From Devosia sp. (GTDB taxonomy: Bacteria > Pseudomonadota > Alphaproteobacteria > Rhizobiales > Devosiaceae): DNA of 64,000 bases. Positions 8,564 to 17,662 of this stretch are shown one piece after another. Numbering within the stretch: position 1 is the stretch's first letter; every line of letters starts with the position of its first letter. The notes below the pieces were generated by a model. That model worked only from the letters and a program-made list of their open reading frames with translations. It made no database searches and was not told the origin of the DNA. The stretch spans positions 154,330 to 218,329 of the forward strand of contig NZ_JACZKG010000043.1 in NCBI RefSeq assembly GCF_014860165.1, given 5' to 3'. Position numbers and translations under genes: made by a program.

Positions 8564-9250
8564 ATGCTGGAGATGAGTTCGCAATCGGCTCCGGCCCATC
8601 GCCATTCCGGCGCCCCGTCGCTGGCCTATAATCTTGCCGGCATTGCCGTTTTGGTGCTGCTGCTGGCCGTTGGCGCGGCCTATCTGGTCGACGAACTGGG
8701 GCGCACCAGCCGCGCCCCAGCCCCATCGCTCGATGATGCCGATCCGATTCTGCAGACCATTTCCGGGCGCGAACTGTCCATCCCCTCCACCTGGTTCCGC
8801 TATGGCGAGCAGATCCGCAACGGCTTCACCAACCAGATCGACCTGCGCATCCTCTATTCACCCGAAGGGGCCGAGGCGGCGATGCCGGTCGACATAACGC
8901 TGCTGCCCCGCAGCCGCGCGCGTGCCAGCGCTGCTCTGCTGGACCGAGTCTATGTGCATCAATTCGGTGAGGATACCCTTGGCGGCGTGTCGGGCCTGGT
9001 GGGCAAGCCCATGCTGGCGAGCAATGGGTATGCCGGCGAAAGCGTCTGGTATGACGCCCTCTCGCCCAATCCCTTCGTCGCCAAATGCGTGGAGCCCGTG
9101 GCCCCCGAAGGGGTCGCGCAATGTGTCCGGACCGCCTACCTGCCCAGTGGCATCGCGGCGGTCTACACCTTCAGCGCGACCGCCCTGCAATCCTGGCGCC
9201 AGTTCGATACCGAAATGGAGCGCTGGCTGGGTCACATCGGGGCCTGGTGA
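8564..9250 (+). CDS. Single-pass membrane protein, function unknown
   Basis: A 228-residue protein with a short cytoplasmic N-terminus, one transmembrane helix (about residues 24-45, GIAVLVLLLAVGAAYLVDEL) and a periplasmic domain of about 180 residues. The domain carries ISGRELSIPSTWFRYGEQIR, YVHQFGEDTLGG and two Cys (FVAKCVEP, AQCVRTAYL) 14 residues apart that may pair. I do not recognise the family. ATG 8564 is the most natural start; ATG 8573 three codons on is equally possible. Confidence 0.7.
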   Translation: MLEMSSQSAPAHRHSGAPSLAYNLAGIAVLVLLLAVGAAYLVDELGRTSRAPAPSLDDADPILQTISGRELSIPSTWFRYGEQIRNGFTNQIDLRILYSPEGAEAAMPVDITLLPRSRARASAALLDRVYVHQFGEDTLGGVSGLVGKPMLASNGYAGESVWYDALSPNPFVAKCVEPVAPEGVAQCVRTAYLPSGIAAVYTFSATALQSWRQFDTEMERWLGHIGAW

Positions 9251-9394
9251 GCTGCCCAACACGCGCCGTCTTCCCGGGCACCGATATCGCGTCACACCCT
9301 GCCGGGCCGACGGAACCAAGCCCCAGCCATTCTCGTTGCGTCATACTGGCGGCGGGCCCACGCCTGGGCGCCAGGTTTGCCACAGGAGGACGAA

Positions 9395-9814
9395 ATGCAG
9401 GTCAGGGAAGCAATGCATGCCGGTGTGACTTGGGTCGGACCGGAAACCAGCCTCAGCGAGTTGGCGCGCAAGATGCGCGACGAGGATATCGGCGCCATTC
9501 CCATTGGTGAGAACGACCGGCTGATCGGCATGGTGACCGACCGCGATATCGCGCTGCGCGGCCTGGCGGACGGCCGGTCAATAGAAAGCCTGACCGCCCG
9601 GGACGTCATGACCGGCCCCATCGTCTATTGCCGCGCCGATGAGGATATCGGGGACGCCATTCGCATCATGGAAGACCGGGCCATTCGCCGGCTGCCGGTC
9701 ATCGACGAAAACAAGCGCATGGTCGGCATGCTGGCCCTTGGCGACATCGGCGATTTCGCCCCGCGCGACATGTCGGCCGAGGTCATGCAGGCCGTTTCCG
9801 CCCACCATGCCTGA
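9395..9814 (+). CDS. CBS-domain pair protein
   Basis: A 139-residue protein made only of two CBS motifs: residues about 5-60 (VREAMHAGV to MVTDRDIALRGLADG) and 70-125 (ARDVMTGPIVYC to MVGMLALGDIGDFA). Such pairs bind adenine nucleotides or similar ligands and act as small sensors. AGGAGG lies 6 bases before ATG 9395, which fixes the start. There is no attached enzyme or channel domain, and its partner is unknown. A palindromic repeat follows. Confidence 0.93.
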   Translation: MQVREAMHAGVTWVGPETSLSELARKMRDEDIGAIPIGENDRLIGMVTDRDIALRGLADGRSIESLTARDVMTGPIVYCRADEDIGDAIRIMEDRAIRRLPVIDENKRMVGMLALGDIGDFAPRDMSAEVMQAVSAHHA

Positions 9815-9826
9815 AGTCGGCGGCCT

Positions 9827-9942
9827 GTACCCCCTCCTAACCTCCCCCTGACAGGGGGAGGGACAGATCGAGTTCGGGGCACGATCGAGTAACGGTCACC
9901 GCAAGGATCCCTCCCCCTATCAGGGGGAGGCTAGGAGGGTAC
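9827..9942. repeat. Inverted-repeat intergenic element of about 116 bp (MITE/REP-like)
   Basis: The ends are near-perfect complements starting with GTAC (9827) and ending with GTAC (9942). Each arm contains a CTCCCCCTG / CAGGGGGAG palindrome. The spacer (about 9864-9907) is single-copy. It has no coding capacity and lies between the CBS gene and the convergent DUF3126 gene. Confidence 0.65.
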
Positions 9943-9990
9943 GCAAAACAAAACTCCGGCCGCAGGCCGACCGCCCCCCAAAAACAAAAA

Positions 9991-10008
9991 TCCCCGCTCT
10001 CGCGGGGA
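9991..10008 (-). terminator. Rho-independent terminator of the DUF3126 gene
   Basis: TCCCCGC (9991-9997) pairs with GCGGGGA (10002-10008) around a 4-base loop. On the minus strand the stem is followed by TTTTTGTTTTT, an ideal terminator for the gene ending at 10014. Confidence 0.85.
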
Positions 10009-10013
10009 CCTTC

Positions 10014-10232
10014 TCAGCTCACTTCATCCAGGTCGATATCCAGGATCGACATGTTGAAGATGTAGGATTTGTCGCCGTCCTCGTCGTCGACATGGATCAG
10101 CCCGATCGATTCATCGCCAATGAACACTTCGACGGAATCGTTGAGCTTGGCGCGCGGCCGCACGTCGATATTCCTGTTGTTGAACTTCAGTTGCAGGAAC
10201 TTCTGCAGCTTGATGATCTCGGGATGGTTCAC
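10014..10232 (-). CDS. DUF3126 family small protein
   Basis: A 72-residue acidic protein matching the alphaproteobacterial DUF3126 pattern: MNHPEIIKLQKFLQLKFNN at the start, then IDVRPRAKLNDSVEVFIGDE and a very acidic tail (VDDEDGDKS, LDIDLDEVS). No function is established for the family. It is a single-gene unit with its own terminator, downstream of cysE on the same strand. Confidence 0.88.
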   Translation of the reverse strand: MNHPEIIKLQKFLQLKFNNRNIDVRPRAKLNDSVEVFIGDESIGLIHVDDEDGDKSYIFNMSILDIDLDEVS

Positions 10233-10384
10233 TGTCGGTGTCCTGCTGATTTGCGTTGAGCCGGCAATCTAGTCACCGCTGCCACGCATACAACCCCTGA
10301 ATATGGCCATTTTAGCGGTGACAACCCGCTCGGCGGGCTTGCCGGCTGGCTAAGCCAACCGCGTCATCTGCCGGCCTTGCCGGG

Positions 10385-11215
10385 TCAGCGGGCGTTGAGG
10401 TCGTGCACCAGCACCATCTGGTCCATCACCAGCGCTGGCTGCGCACAGCCGGCTTCGCCGATCACCTTGGCCGGAACGCCGGCTACGGTAACCCGCCGCG
10501 GCACGTCCTTGAGCACCACCGATCCCGCGCCAATGCGCGAGCAGTCGCCGACAATGATATTGCCCAGGACCTTGGCCCCTGCCCCGATCAGCACGCCATT
10601 GCCGATCTTGGGATGGCGGTCCTGGTCCGACTTGCCGGTGCCGCCCAGCGTCACGTTCTGCAGCATTGAGACATTGTCGCCCACCACGGCAGTTTCGCCG
10701 ATCACCAGCCCCGTGCCATGGTCCAGCATGATGCCCTTGCCCATCGGCACGGCGGGATTGATGTCCACCTGGAACACCTGGCTGGACCGGCTCTGCAGGT
10801 AAAGCGCAAAGTCCCGCCGCCCCGCCTTGAACATGGCATGAGCAAAACGATGCGTCTGGATGGCCTGGTAGCCCTTGAAGAACAGCAACGGCTCGACCGC
10901 ACGGTGGCAGGCCGGGTCGCGCTCCAGTGTGGCCGCAAGGTCGACGCGCGCTCGCTCGCCGATTTCGGGCGCATCCGCCAGCGTTTCGGCGAAAGCCTGA
11001 CGAATGAGATCGGCCGACACATCGTCATGGTCGAGGCGCGCCGCGAGGCGGTGCGCCAGCGCCTGCTCGAACGTGTCGTGGTTGAGAATCGCGGAGATGG
11101 CCATGTTCGACAGCGACGGCTCGGCCGCCACGATCTGCTGCGCCCCGGCGCGCACGGCGTCCCAGACCGGGTCGATCGCCTTGATCTCCGCTGACTTCCT
11201 GACACTGGTGGGCAT
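10385..11215 (-). CDS. cysE: Serine O-acetyltransferase
   Basis: Makes O-acetylserine from serine and acetyl-CoA, the first step of cysteine synthesis. The 276-residue length is typical of the long CysE form. An N-terminal helical domain (about residues 1-150) precedes the left-handed beta-helix of hexapeptide repeats, with the catalytic region DHGTGLVIGETAVVGDNVSM and QNVTLGGTGK, and the C-terminal GVPAKVIGEAGC. ATG 11215 has GGAG 8 bases upstream; the ATG six codons earlier lacks a site. The next gene upstream on this strand is an unrelated hydrolase. Confidence 0.95.
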   Translation of the reverse strand: MPTSVRKSAEIKAIDPVWDAVRAGAQQIVAAEPSLSNMAISAILNHDTFEQALAHRLAARLDHDDVSADLIRQAFAETLADAPEIGERARVDLAATLERDPACHRAVEPLLFFKGYQAIQTHRFAHAMFKAGRRDFALYLQSRSSQVFQVDINPAVPMGKGIMLDHGTGLVIGETAVVGDNVSMLQNVTLGGTGKSDQDRHPKIGNGVLIGAGAKVLGNIIVGDCSRIGAGSVVLKDVPRRVTVAGVPAKVIGEAGCAQPALVMDQMVLVHDLNAR

Positions 11216-11309
11216 GGGGCGGCTCCGCTTCATCGAGAAACACCGATATAAGCCATTCTCTACTCCGATACAAAGCCCGGACGCACTGTTTGGTTCACGA
11301 TTGCCTGTA

Positions 11310-12065
11310 TCAGGCCAACGTCTTGCCCAAAAATTCCAGCGCTGCCGTCTTGAACGCCTTGTCGCCCGTGGCCCGCATGTGGTCCCGCTTGGGGATGACG
11401 AAGGCCTCGCCCTGCGGCAGCAATTCGGCCAATGGCTCCGGCGGCCCAGCCATTTCGTCCGCCTCGCCCACCGCCACGAGTACCGGCACAGCGATCCGCC
11501 GGACGTCGGCTCGCGCCATCGGCTGCCGCGACGTTTCCATGCAGGCCGCCAGCGCCGCGCGATCAGCACCCGTATGGTCGGCAAAAATGCGGAACTGCCT
11601 TGCCGTCGGATGCGTCAGCTCCGCCAGCGAGGGCGCCAGCAGCCCGGCAATGATGTCATTGCCGTCGCTGAGCCCGTTGATCAGGTTCATCCCCATGCCG
11701 CCAAAAATGGCGCAGGCGACACGGTCCTCATGCGCATAGGCCATGAAAGCACTTATCCGCGCGCCCATCGAATAGCCTAGAATGACCGCCCGCTCGATGC
11801 CCAGATGGTCCAGCAGCGCCACGGCATCCTTGGCCATCAGGGCCGGATAGTAGAGTTCGGGGTCGGTGGGCTTATCGGAATCGCCATGCCCGCGATTGTC
11901 CAGCGTGATGGCGCGATAGCCCGCCCGGGTCAGCGTTTCGACCCAGCCGGTTTCGATCCAGTTTACCTTCCCGCTTGAAGCAAACCCGTGAATGCAAAGC
12001 ACCGGGAAACCTTCGCCAAAGCTCTGGTAGGCAAGGCTTAATCCGTCAGACTGGAACTGCGGCAT
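11310..12065 (-). CDS. Alpha/beta-fold hydrolase
   Basis: A 251-residue cytoplasmic hydrolase. The oxyanion-hole motif HGFASS (residues 26-31), the nucleophile elbow GYSMG with Ser99, the acid loop near GEADEMAG and the terminal His in KRDHMRATG give a complete catalytic triad. NRGHGDSDKP is typical of esterases, lactonases and peptidases of the fold. The substrate cannot be named from sequence. It is transcribed towards cysE and divergent from the CHCC zinc-finger gene. Confidence 0.88.
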   Translation of the reverse strand: MPQFQSDGLSLAYQSFGEGFPVLCIHGFASSGKVNWIETGWVETLTRAGYRAITLDNRGHGDSDKPTDPELYYPALMAKDAVALLDHLGIERAVILGYSMGARISAFMAYAHEDRVACAIFGGMGMNLINGLSDGNDIIAGLLAPSLAELTHPTARQFRIFADHTGADRAALAACMETSRQPMARADVRRIAVPVLVAVGEADEMAGPPEPLAELLPQGEAFVIPKRDHMRATGDKAFKTAALEFLGKTLA

Positions 12066-12205
12066 ACAGCGTTTTCCTGCTCTCGATGCTAACAGTGTGT
12101 CAGCATTTGGTCACCGGATGCGACCCTTTGGCCAAGGGTGTGTGAACCCTTTCCTTCACTCCGTCCTTGGCATATGGTCCGGCCAAATCAAACAGGTTTA
12201 TCGCC

Positions 12206-12451
12206 ATGGCACACGGCACCACGCCCCATTTCCACAACACCGAAGGCCTTCGCCAGATCGAAGTCGGATCGAAGGAATTCCAGTGCGTCGGCGCCATGCC
12301 CCCGTTTGACCACCCCCATATCTACATCGACATGGGCAAGGACAACGAAGCGGTTTGTCCTTATTGCTCAACCCATTACGTCTTCAATTCGCGTCTGGCC
12401 GAAGGCACCGCCAACCCGCTCTCCGCCATTTTCCACGCCGACGCCGCCTAA
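12206..12451 (+). CDS. CHCC-type zinc-finger protein (NDUFS6-like)
   Basis: An 81-residue protein with the Cys-His-Cys-Cys zinc site of the zf-CHCC family: FQCVG, then HPHIYIDM, then VCPYCSTHYVF. The family includes the complex I accessory subunit NDUFS6, and short versions are widespread in alphaproteobacteria. ATG 12206 (MAHGTTPHFHN) is the homologous start. It ends 9 bases before a flavin monooxygenase gene, probably as one transcript. Confidence 0.88.
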   Translation: MAHGTTPHFHNTEGLRQIEVGSKEFQCVGAMPPFDHPHIYIDMGKDNEAVCPYCSTHYVFNSRLAEGTANPLSAIFHADAA

Positions 12452-12460
12452 GCGCGGGCC

Positions 12461-13678
12461 ATGCCCGGCAGCGGCCGCACCTACTATGTCGCCGGCGCAG
12501 GAATCGCCGGCCTGACGCTGGCCTTGGCGCTCGCCAAGTTCGGCGCCACAGTGGTCGTGCTCGAACGCAACCCGACCATTTCCGAATTCGGCGCGGGCCT
12601 CCAGATCAGCCCTAACGCTCGGAAAATCCTCAACGATCTCGGGCTAGACGACGCCCTGGCCACCTGCAGCCTCGAGCCAACAGGCATCGACATCTACCCC
12701 TGGCGCCGCCCCGCACCGCTGGTGACGCTGGAACTCGGCGCCGTCATGCGGCAACGTTTCGGCGCCCCCTATGCCGTGATGCACCGCGCCGATCTCGCCG
12801 ACGCGCTCTACAAGGCCTGCCGGCGCTTTGCCAATATCGACATCCTGTTCGGCGTCCGCGGCTGGGACGTGGTCTCCCATGCGCGGGGCATCACTGTCTC
12901 GATCGACGAGGCCAACGGGCAGTCGCGCACCGGGCGGGGCCATGGCTTCATCGGCGCCGACGGCGTTCACTCCCGCACCCGCACCGAAATTCTCGGCGGC
13001 CCTCCAGCCCAGTACCGCCAGCGCGTGGCCTGGCGCGCTTTGGTACCATTTGATTCCGTCGTCGGCCAGATTGCCCTCGACCGCGTCTCCGTGCTCTTCG
13101 CGCCAGGCCACCACATGGTCTGCTACCCCTTGCCGCACCGCCGCCAGGTCAATCTTGCCCTCTTCGCCAGGGTCCCCAAAAATCAGACCGAGTTTGGCAG
13201 GGACCCTCTCCTGCCCGGAACCCTGAGGCGCAGTCCACGGTTCGACATCCTGCTCACTGCCGCAGGCGACCGATGGTCGGCCTGGCCCCTCTCGACCGTC
13301 GAGGCCAAGAGCTGGCACACGGGCAATATCGGCCTGGTGGGAGACGCGGCCCATGCCATGGTGCCTTTCCAGGCGCAGGGCGCGGCCATGGGCATCGAGG
13401 ACGCCGCCACGCTGGCCCCGCTGCTCATCGCCGAGCCCACTGCCGAAGCGGCCTTCGAGAAATACGAGCAGGCGCGGCAGCGCCGCGTCGAGCTTGTCGC
13501 CCGGACATCCGCCACCAATGGCCGCATCTTCCATATGCCGTGGCCGCTGAGTATCGCCCGCAACGCAGTGATTGCCCTGCAGGGCAGTCGTGGGCATCTG
13601 CGGCGGCTGGCCTGGCTTTACGCTCACGAAATCCGGCCGGTGTCTCTGCCGGGGAGCGCCGCGTCCGGGGCCGACTAA
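12461..13678 (+). CDS. FAD-dependent aromatic-type monooxygenase (salicylate hydroxylase-like)
   Basis: A 405-residue class A flavoprotein monooxygenase. It has the Rossmann GxGxxG motif (GAGIAGLTLALALAKFG, about residues 9-25), the DG motif (GFIGADGVHSRTR, near 165) and the GD motif (LVGDAAHAMVPFQAQGAAMG, near 290). Family members hydroxylate aromatic or polyprenyl substrates using NAD(P)H and oxygen. The substrate is unknown; UbiH-like roles are possible. It lies just downstream of the CHCC gene. Confidence 0.88.
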   Translation: MPGSGRTYYVAGAGIAGLTLALALAKFGATVVVLERNPTISEFGAGLQISPNARKILNDLGLDDALATCSLEPTGIDIYPWRRPAPLVTLELGAVMRQRFGAPYAVMHRADLADALYKACRRFANIDILFGVRGWDVVSHARGITVSIDEANGQSRTGRGHGFIGADGVHSRTRTEILGGPPAQYRQRVAWRALVPFDSVVGQIALDRVSVLFAPGHHMVCYPLPHRRQVNLALFARVPKNQTEFGRDPLLPGTLRRSPRFDILLTAAGDRWSAWPLSTVEAKSWHTGNIGLVGDAAHAMVPFQAQGAAMGIEDAATLAPLLIAEPTAEAAFEKYEQARQRRVELVARTSATNGRIFHMPWPLSIARNAVIALQGSRGHLRRLAWLYAHEIRPVSLPGSAASGAD

Positions 13679-13792
13679 CGGCGCTGCGATGGAACTTTGT
13701 CGCGCCCTTCGGTCTTGCGTTGGCAGGCCGGCCTGTGTCAACTGCCCGACACAACGGCGGTCGGTCCGAATTCCAGAGGTTAGCGCCCAAGC

Positions 13793-15136
13793 ATGCAAGC
13801 AGCGACCCGCTCACGCCTGACCCTCGCCTGCATCCTGGTGACGATCCTGCTCGATATGATCGGCGTCGGCATCATCGTGCCGGTGCTGCCGGAACTGCTG
13901 GAGGACCTGACTGGCGGCAGCATGGCCAATGCGGCGGTCATCGGCGGCTATCTGGTCTTCACCTACGCCTTCATGCAGTTCGTGTTTTCGCCCGTGTTGG
14001 GCAACCTCTCCGATCGCTTTGGCCGTCGTCCGGTTCTGCTGGGCTCGCTGCTCGGCCTCACCTTCGACTACCTGATGATGTCGATCGCCCCGGTGGTCTG
14101 GTATCTGTTCATCGGCCGCATCATTGCCGGCTGCGCTGGCGCGGCCGTCGCGACCGCCACCGCCTATATGGCCGATATCACGCCGCCCCATAAGCGCACC
14201 CAGCGCTTCGGCCTCATCGGTGCCGCATTCGGCCTCGGCTTCATCATCGGCCCGGTGATCGGCGGCGAACTGGGCGAATTCGGCGCCCGCGTGCCCTTCT
14301 TTGCGGCAGCAGGTCTGGCCTTCGCCAACTTCCTGTTCGGCCTGCTGGTCCTGCCTGAAAGCCTGCCCAAGCATTCCCGCCGCAAATTCGACATCCGCCG
14401 TGCCAATCCGTTCGGCGCCGTCCTTGCCCTCAAGCAGTATCCGGTCGTGCTCTGGTTGCTGGCCGTACTCTTCGCCTTCTCGCTTGCGGCACAGGCCTTG
14501 CCGACCGTGTTCAGCTACTTCACCGTGGAAGTGTTCCGCTTCACCTCGTCCAATATCGGCCGCGCCCTGGGCGCCTTCGGCATCGGCTTTGCCATCTGCC
14601 AGGCCTTCCTCGTCGGACCTATGGTCAAGCGCGTCGGTGAGCCCCCGGTGGCCATACTGGGCCTGCTCGCCGCCATCGTCGCCTTCGCCGGCGTGGCCTT
14701 TACCGACCAGGTGTTCTACCTCTATGTCTTCATCATGATCGGCGCCATCAGCGGCCTGGCCGCCCCCGCCATCAACGGCGTGCTATCGCGCCAGGTGCCC
14801 GACAACGCCCAGGGCGAGTTGCAGGGCGCCGTCAACGCCGCCAACTCGCTGGCGACGATTATCGGTCCGCTCGCCGCGACGCAGATCTTCTCCTATTTCA
14901 CCCACGCGGCCGACTCGCCCGGCTACTTCCCCGGCGCGCCGTTCCTCGCCGCGGCCATCTGCGTCGTGGGGGCCCTCGTGCTGTTCACCTTCGCCGCCTG
15001 GCGCTTCGAGCTCGGCCACCGCCCCTCGATCGCCAACAAGCCCCACGTGCCCGACATGCCGCCACCGGGCCAGATTCGTGTTCCGCCCATCGACGAAGAT
15101 GCCGACAATCCAGATGCAGATCCGCCTCGCCACTGA
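13793..15136 (+). CDS. MFS transporter, Tet(A)-like drug:proton antiporter
   Basis: A 447-residue inner-membrane transporter with 12 predicted helices. MFS motif A (GNLSDRFGRRPVLLG, about residues 70-84) and motif C region (GAAFGLGFIIGPVIGGELG) place it in the DHA1 Tet/TCR group of effluxers. The 45-residue C-terminal tail is Pro/Asp-rich and soluble. No TetR regulator is adjacent, so a housekeeping or unknown export role is as likely as tetracycline resistance. Its end overlaps the next start. Confidence 0.9.
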   Translation: MQAATRSRLTLACILVTILLDMIGVGIIVPVLPELLEDLTGGSMANAAVIGGYLVFTYAFMQFVFSPVLGNLSDRFGRRPVLLGSLLGLTFDYLMMSIAPVVWYLFIGRIIAGCAGAAVATATAYMADITPPHKRTQRFGLIGAAFGLGFIIGPVIGGELGEFGARVPFFAAAGLAFANFLFGLLVLPESLPKHSRRKFDIRRANPFGAVLALKQYPVVLWLLAVLFAFSLAAQALPTVFSYFTVEVFRFTSSNIGRALGAFGIGFAICQAFLVGPMVKRVGEPPVAILGLLAAIVAFAGVAFTDQVFYLYVFIMIGAISGLAAPAINGVLSRQVPDNAQGELQGAVNAANSLATIIGPLAATQIFSYFTHAADSPGYFPGAPFLAAAICVVGALVLFTFAAWRFELGHRPSIANKPHVPDMPPPGQIRVPPIDEDADNPDADPPRH

Positions 15137-15596
15137 CGCCGACTGGCCCCATCTCTGGGCGATCATCGAGCCGATCATGCGGGAAGGCGAGACCTTCGCC
15201 CTGCCCCGCGACGGCACTGAGGCCGTTGCCCGGGCCTATTTCGCCTCGCCCGAAAAGGTCAACTTCGTTGCCGAGGAAGACGGCGTCGTCTTGGGGGCCA
15301 GCTACGTCCGTGCCAACCAGCAGGGCGGTGGCAGCCATATTGCCAATTGCGGCTACATGACCGCGCCGGCCGCGCGGGGCCGTGGTATTGCCCGCGCCCT
15401 CTGCGCCCATTCCATTGATTATTGCCGCGCCCAGGGCTTCCAGGGCATCCAGTTCAACTTCGTGGTCTCGACCAACGAGGCCGCCGTGCATCTCTGGCAG
15501 AGCTTCGGCTTCGACATCCTGGCCCGGCTACCCAAAGCCTTCAACCATCCCCGCCTTGGGCTGGTGGATGCCCTGCTGATGTTCAAGCCGCTCTGA
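15099..15596 (+). CDS. GNAT-family N-acetyltransferase
   Basis: A 165-residue acetyltransferase. The acetyl-CoA site is readable as GYMTAPAARGRGIARALC (Q/RxxGxG/A pattern), with the downstream FNFVVSTNEAAVHLWQSFGF block typical of the family. The substrate is unknown. It overlaps the exporter's 3' end by 38 bases in another frame, so the start is uncertain (15099 or 15114), but coupling is likely. Confidence 0.88.
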   Translation: MPTIQMQIRLATDADWPHLWAIIEPIMREGETFALPRDGTEAVARAYFASPEKVNFVAEEDGVVLGASYVRANQQGGGSHIANCGYMTAPAARGRGIARALCAHSIDYCRAQGFQGIQFNFVVSTNEAAVHLWQSFGFDILARLPKAFNHPRLGLVDALLMFKPL

Positions 15597-15617
15597 GACG
15601 CCGCATCGCCCGGTGGG

Positions 15618-15986
15618 TTAGCCGGGAATGCCGCTCAGATGTTCATGCACGATCCGCCAACCGTCCGCTTCATGGCGGAGCACGGTTGTCCCGCGTCCGA
15701 TCCCCGACGCTTCCTGGCCGTTGATCGAGGCCTTCCAATTGAACTGGTAGATGCAGCTTGCCGCCATGTCGCCCACGGCGATCCAGCGCAGCTCGCTTAG
15801 CCAGTAGATCTCATCCCCCATACTGGCCCAGGTTCGCTTAAAGGCGCCGCTTATGGCCGCATGTCCCACAAACGAGCCATCGTTGAACCAGAAGACTGCG
15901 TCCGCGGCGATCAGCGGCGCGACAGCGTCGAACCGGTGGAGGTTGATCTGGCTCTCATAGAGCTTCAGCAGGTCTTGCGGCGTCAT
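15618..15986 (-). CDS. NTF2-like (SnoaL-fold) protein
   Basis: A 122-residue protein with the NTF2-like cone fold pattern: MTPQDLLKLYESQINLHRFD, ADAVFWFNDGSFVGHAAI, and a terminal GWRIVHEHLS. These proteins are small enzymes or ligand binders; no catalytic residues can be assigned. It lies between the convergent GNAT gene and the gnd terminator, transcribed leftward. Confidence 0.82.
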   Translation of the reverse strand: MTPQDLLKLYESQINLHRFDAVAPLIAADAVFWFNDGSFVGHAAISGAFKRTWASMGDEIYWLSELRWIAVGDMAASCIYQFNWKASINGQEASGIGRGTTVLRHEADGWRIVHEHLSGIPG

Positions 15987-16002
15987 CGCATCGCTCCAAA
16001 CA

Positions 16003-16030
16003 AAAGGGCCCCGCGCAGAGGCGGGGCCTT
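16003..16030 (-). terminator. Rho-independent terminator of gnd
   Basis: GGCCCCGC (16007-16014) pairs with GCGGGGCC (16021-16028). On the minus strand the stem is followed by CTTTTG. It sits 22 bases past the gnd stop. Confidence 0.8.
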
Positions 16031-16052
16031 CGACTCGTTGTCAGGTCACGGC

Positions 16053-17471
16053 TTATTTGCCCAGCGTGCTCGGCCAGGTGCCGTGCAGGTCCGTTCCACG
16101 GCCGACGATCTCGAAGCCATGTGCGCCGAAGAAGTCGCGCTGGCCCTGGGTCAGGTTGGCCGTACCCTGCGCCTGGCGGTAACTGTCGAAATAGCTCAGC
16201 GCGGCCGAGAGGCAGATCATCGGGAATTCGCCTTGGGCCGCAGCGGCAACCACTTTGCGCAGCGACGGATGGCTGTCCTTCATCAGCGCCACGAAATCAG
16301 GCACCACCAGCAGGTTGGCATTGCCACCCTTGGCATAGGCCGCCGACATCTGGTCGAGGAAGCGCGAGCGGATGATGCAGCCAGCGCGCCAGATCTTGGC
16401 GATGGTGGCGAGCGGCAGGCTCCAGCCATTCTCCTCGGAGGCCTTGGCGATGACCGCGAAACCCTGGGCATAGCTGACGATCTTGCCGGCCAGCAGCGCC
16501 TTTTCGAGATCGGCCAGCGTCACATCCGTCTTGGCGCGGTTGGGCTTGCCATAGATAGCTTCAGCCGCCACGCGCTCATCCTTGCGCGAGGAGATCGAGC
16601 GGGCCGCGACGGCGCCCTCGATGGCCGTTGCCGGCACACCCATCTGCTGGGCCACGATAGCGGACCAGACACCGGTGCCCTTCTGGCCGGCCTTGTCGAG
16701 GATCAGCTCTACCAGCGGCTTGCCGGTCTGGTCATCGACCGCGGCCAGCACGTGGCCGGTGATTTCGATCAGATAGGAGTTAAGCGGACCCTTGTTCCAA
16801 TCCTTGAAGACGTCGGCACATTGGGCTGGGCTCATGCCCAATCCGTCGCGCATCACGCCATAGACCTCGGCGATCATCTGCATGTCGCCATATTCAATGC
16901 CGTTATGAATGGTCTTGACGAAGTGACCGGCACCACCCTCGCCCAGATAGGCCACGCACGGCTCGCCGTTGAACTTGGCGGCAATGGCGGTCAATACTGG
17001 CTCGGCATTGTGCCATTGCGCCTTGGAGCCACCAACCATGATCGAGGGACCATGGCGCGCGCCCTCTTCGCCACCCGATACGCCGACGCCGAGATAGCCG
17101 ATGCCCTTGGGCTTGAGATAGTCGAAGCGGCGCTGGGTGTCGGTGAACAGGGAGTTGCCGCATTCGATGATGGCGTCTCCCTGCGAGAGGTGCGGCAGCA
17201 GCTGTTCGATCATCTCGTCGACCGGCTTGCCGGCCTTGACCATGATGATGATCGAGCGCGGCGCCTTGATGGCCTGGATGAATTCGCTGAGGTCGGCCTT
17301 GGGAATGACCTTGCCGTCCAGGCCCTGCCCCTTGGCGGTCGTGACGAACTCGTCGATCTTGGACGCCGTGCGGTTGTGAACGGCGATGGTGTAGCCTTTT
17401 TCGGCAATGTTGAGGGCGAGGTTGCTTCCCATCACCGCCAGGCCGATCAGGCCGATATCCGCAGTCGACAT
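16053..17471 (-). CDS. gnd: 6-phosphogluconate dehydrogenase (NADP, decarboxylating)
   Basis: Oxidises 6-phosphogluconate to ribulose 5-phosphate with release of CO2 in the pentose phosphate pathway. 472 residues, the long homodimeric form. Visible motifs: the nucleotide-binding GLAVMGSNLALN, the GVSGGEEGARHGPSIM substrate loop, KTIHNGIEYGDMQ with the catalytic Lys, and the C-terminal RGTDLHGTWP. ATG 17471 has AAGGA upstream; a longer start would add an Arg-rich leader. It is divergent from an SDR gene, with gluconate kinase further on, which together suggest gluconate use. Confidence 0.96.
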   Translation of the reverse strand: MSTADIGLIGLAVMGSNLALNIAEKGYTIAVHNRTASKIDEFVTTAKGQGLDGKVIPKADLSEFIQAIKAPRSIIIMVKAGKPVDEMIEQLLPHLSQGDAIIECGNSLFTDTQRRFDYLKPKGIGYLGVGVSGGEEGARHGPSIMVGGSKAQWHNAEPVLTAIAAKFNGEPCVAYLGEGGAGHFVKTIHNGIEYGDMQMIAEVYGVMRDGLGMSPAQCADVFKDWNKGPLNSYLIEITGHVLAAVDDQTGKPLVELILDKAGQKGTGVWSAIVAQQMGVPATAIEGAVAARSISSRKDERVAAEAIYGKPNRAKTDVTLADLEKALLAGKIVSYAQGFAVIAKASEENGWSLPLATIAKIWRAGCIIRSRFLDQMSAAYAKGGNANLLVVPDFVALMKDSHPSLRKVVAAAAQGEFPMICLSAALSYFDSYRQAQGTANLTQGQRDFFGAHGFEIVGRGTDLHGTWPSTLGK

Positions 17472-17662
17472 ACGACAGTCCTTCCGAGGTCTTCGTCTTG
17501 AATACATGCGCTACGCGCGGCGGCGACCTGACCACAATCCAGCCGCAGACGGAAGTCGTATTAGCGGAAAAATTGGCCGATTGGCCAGCCTTGTATGGAA
17601 GAAACTATTGCCAGCGTAGTGGCGCCTCCCCTAGGGTCCGGCAACGTTTCGGGAGGACGCTC

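Noticed and set aside
12644..13798. 384-codon minus-strand frame opposite the flavin monooxygenase
   Set aside because: Shadow of a gene with clear FAD motifs; no recognisable domain of its own.
13793..15136. Specific tetracycline-resistance gene call
   Set aside because: The protein is Tet-like in family but has no TetR partner and a long soluble tail, so only a family-level name is supported.
15861..17501. 546-codon plus-strand frame opposite gnd
   Set aside because: Fully antisense to gnd, whose motifs are unambiguous; the long frame is a by-product of GC-rich codon use.
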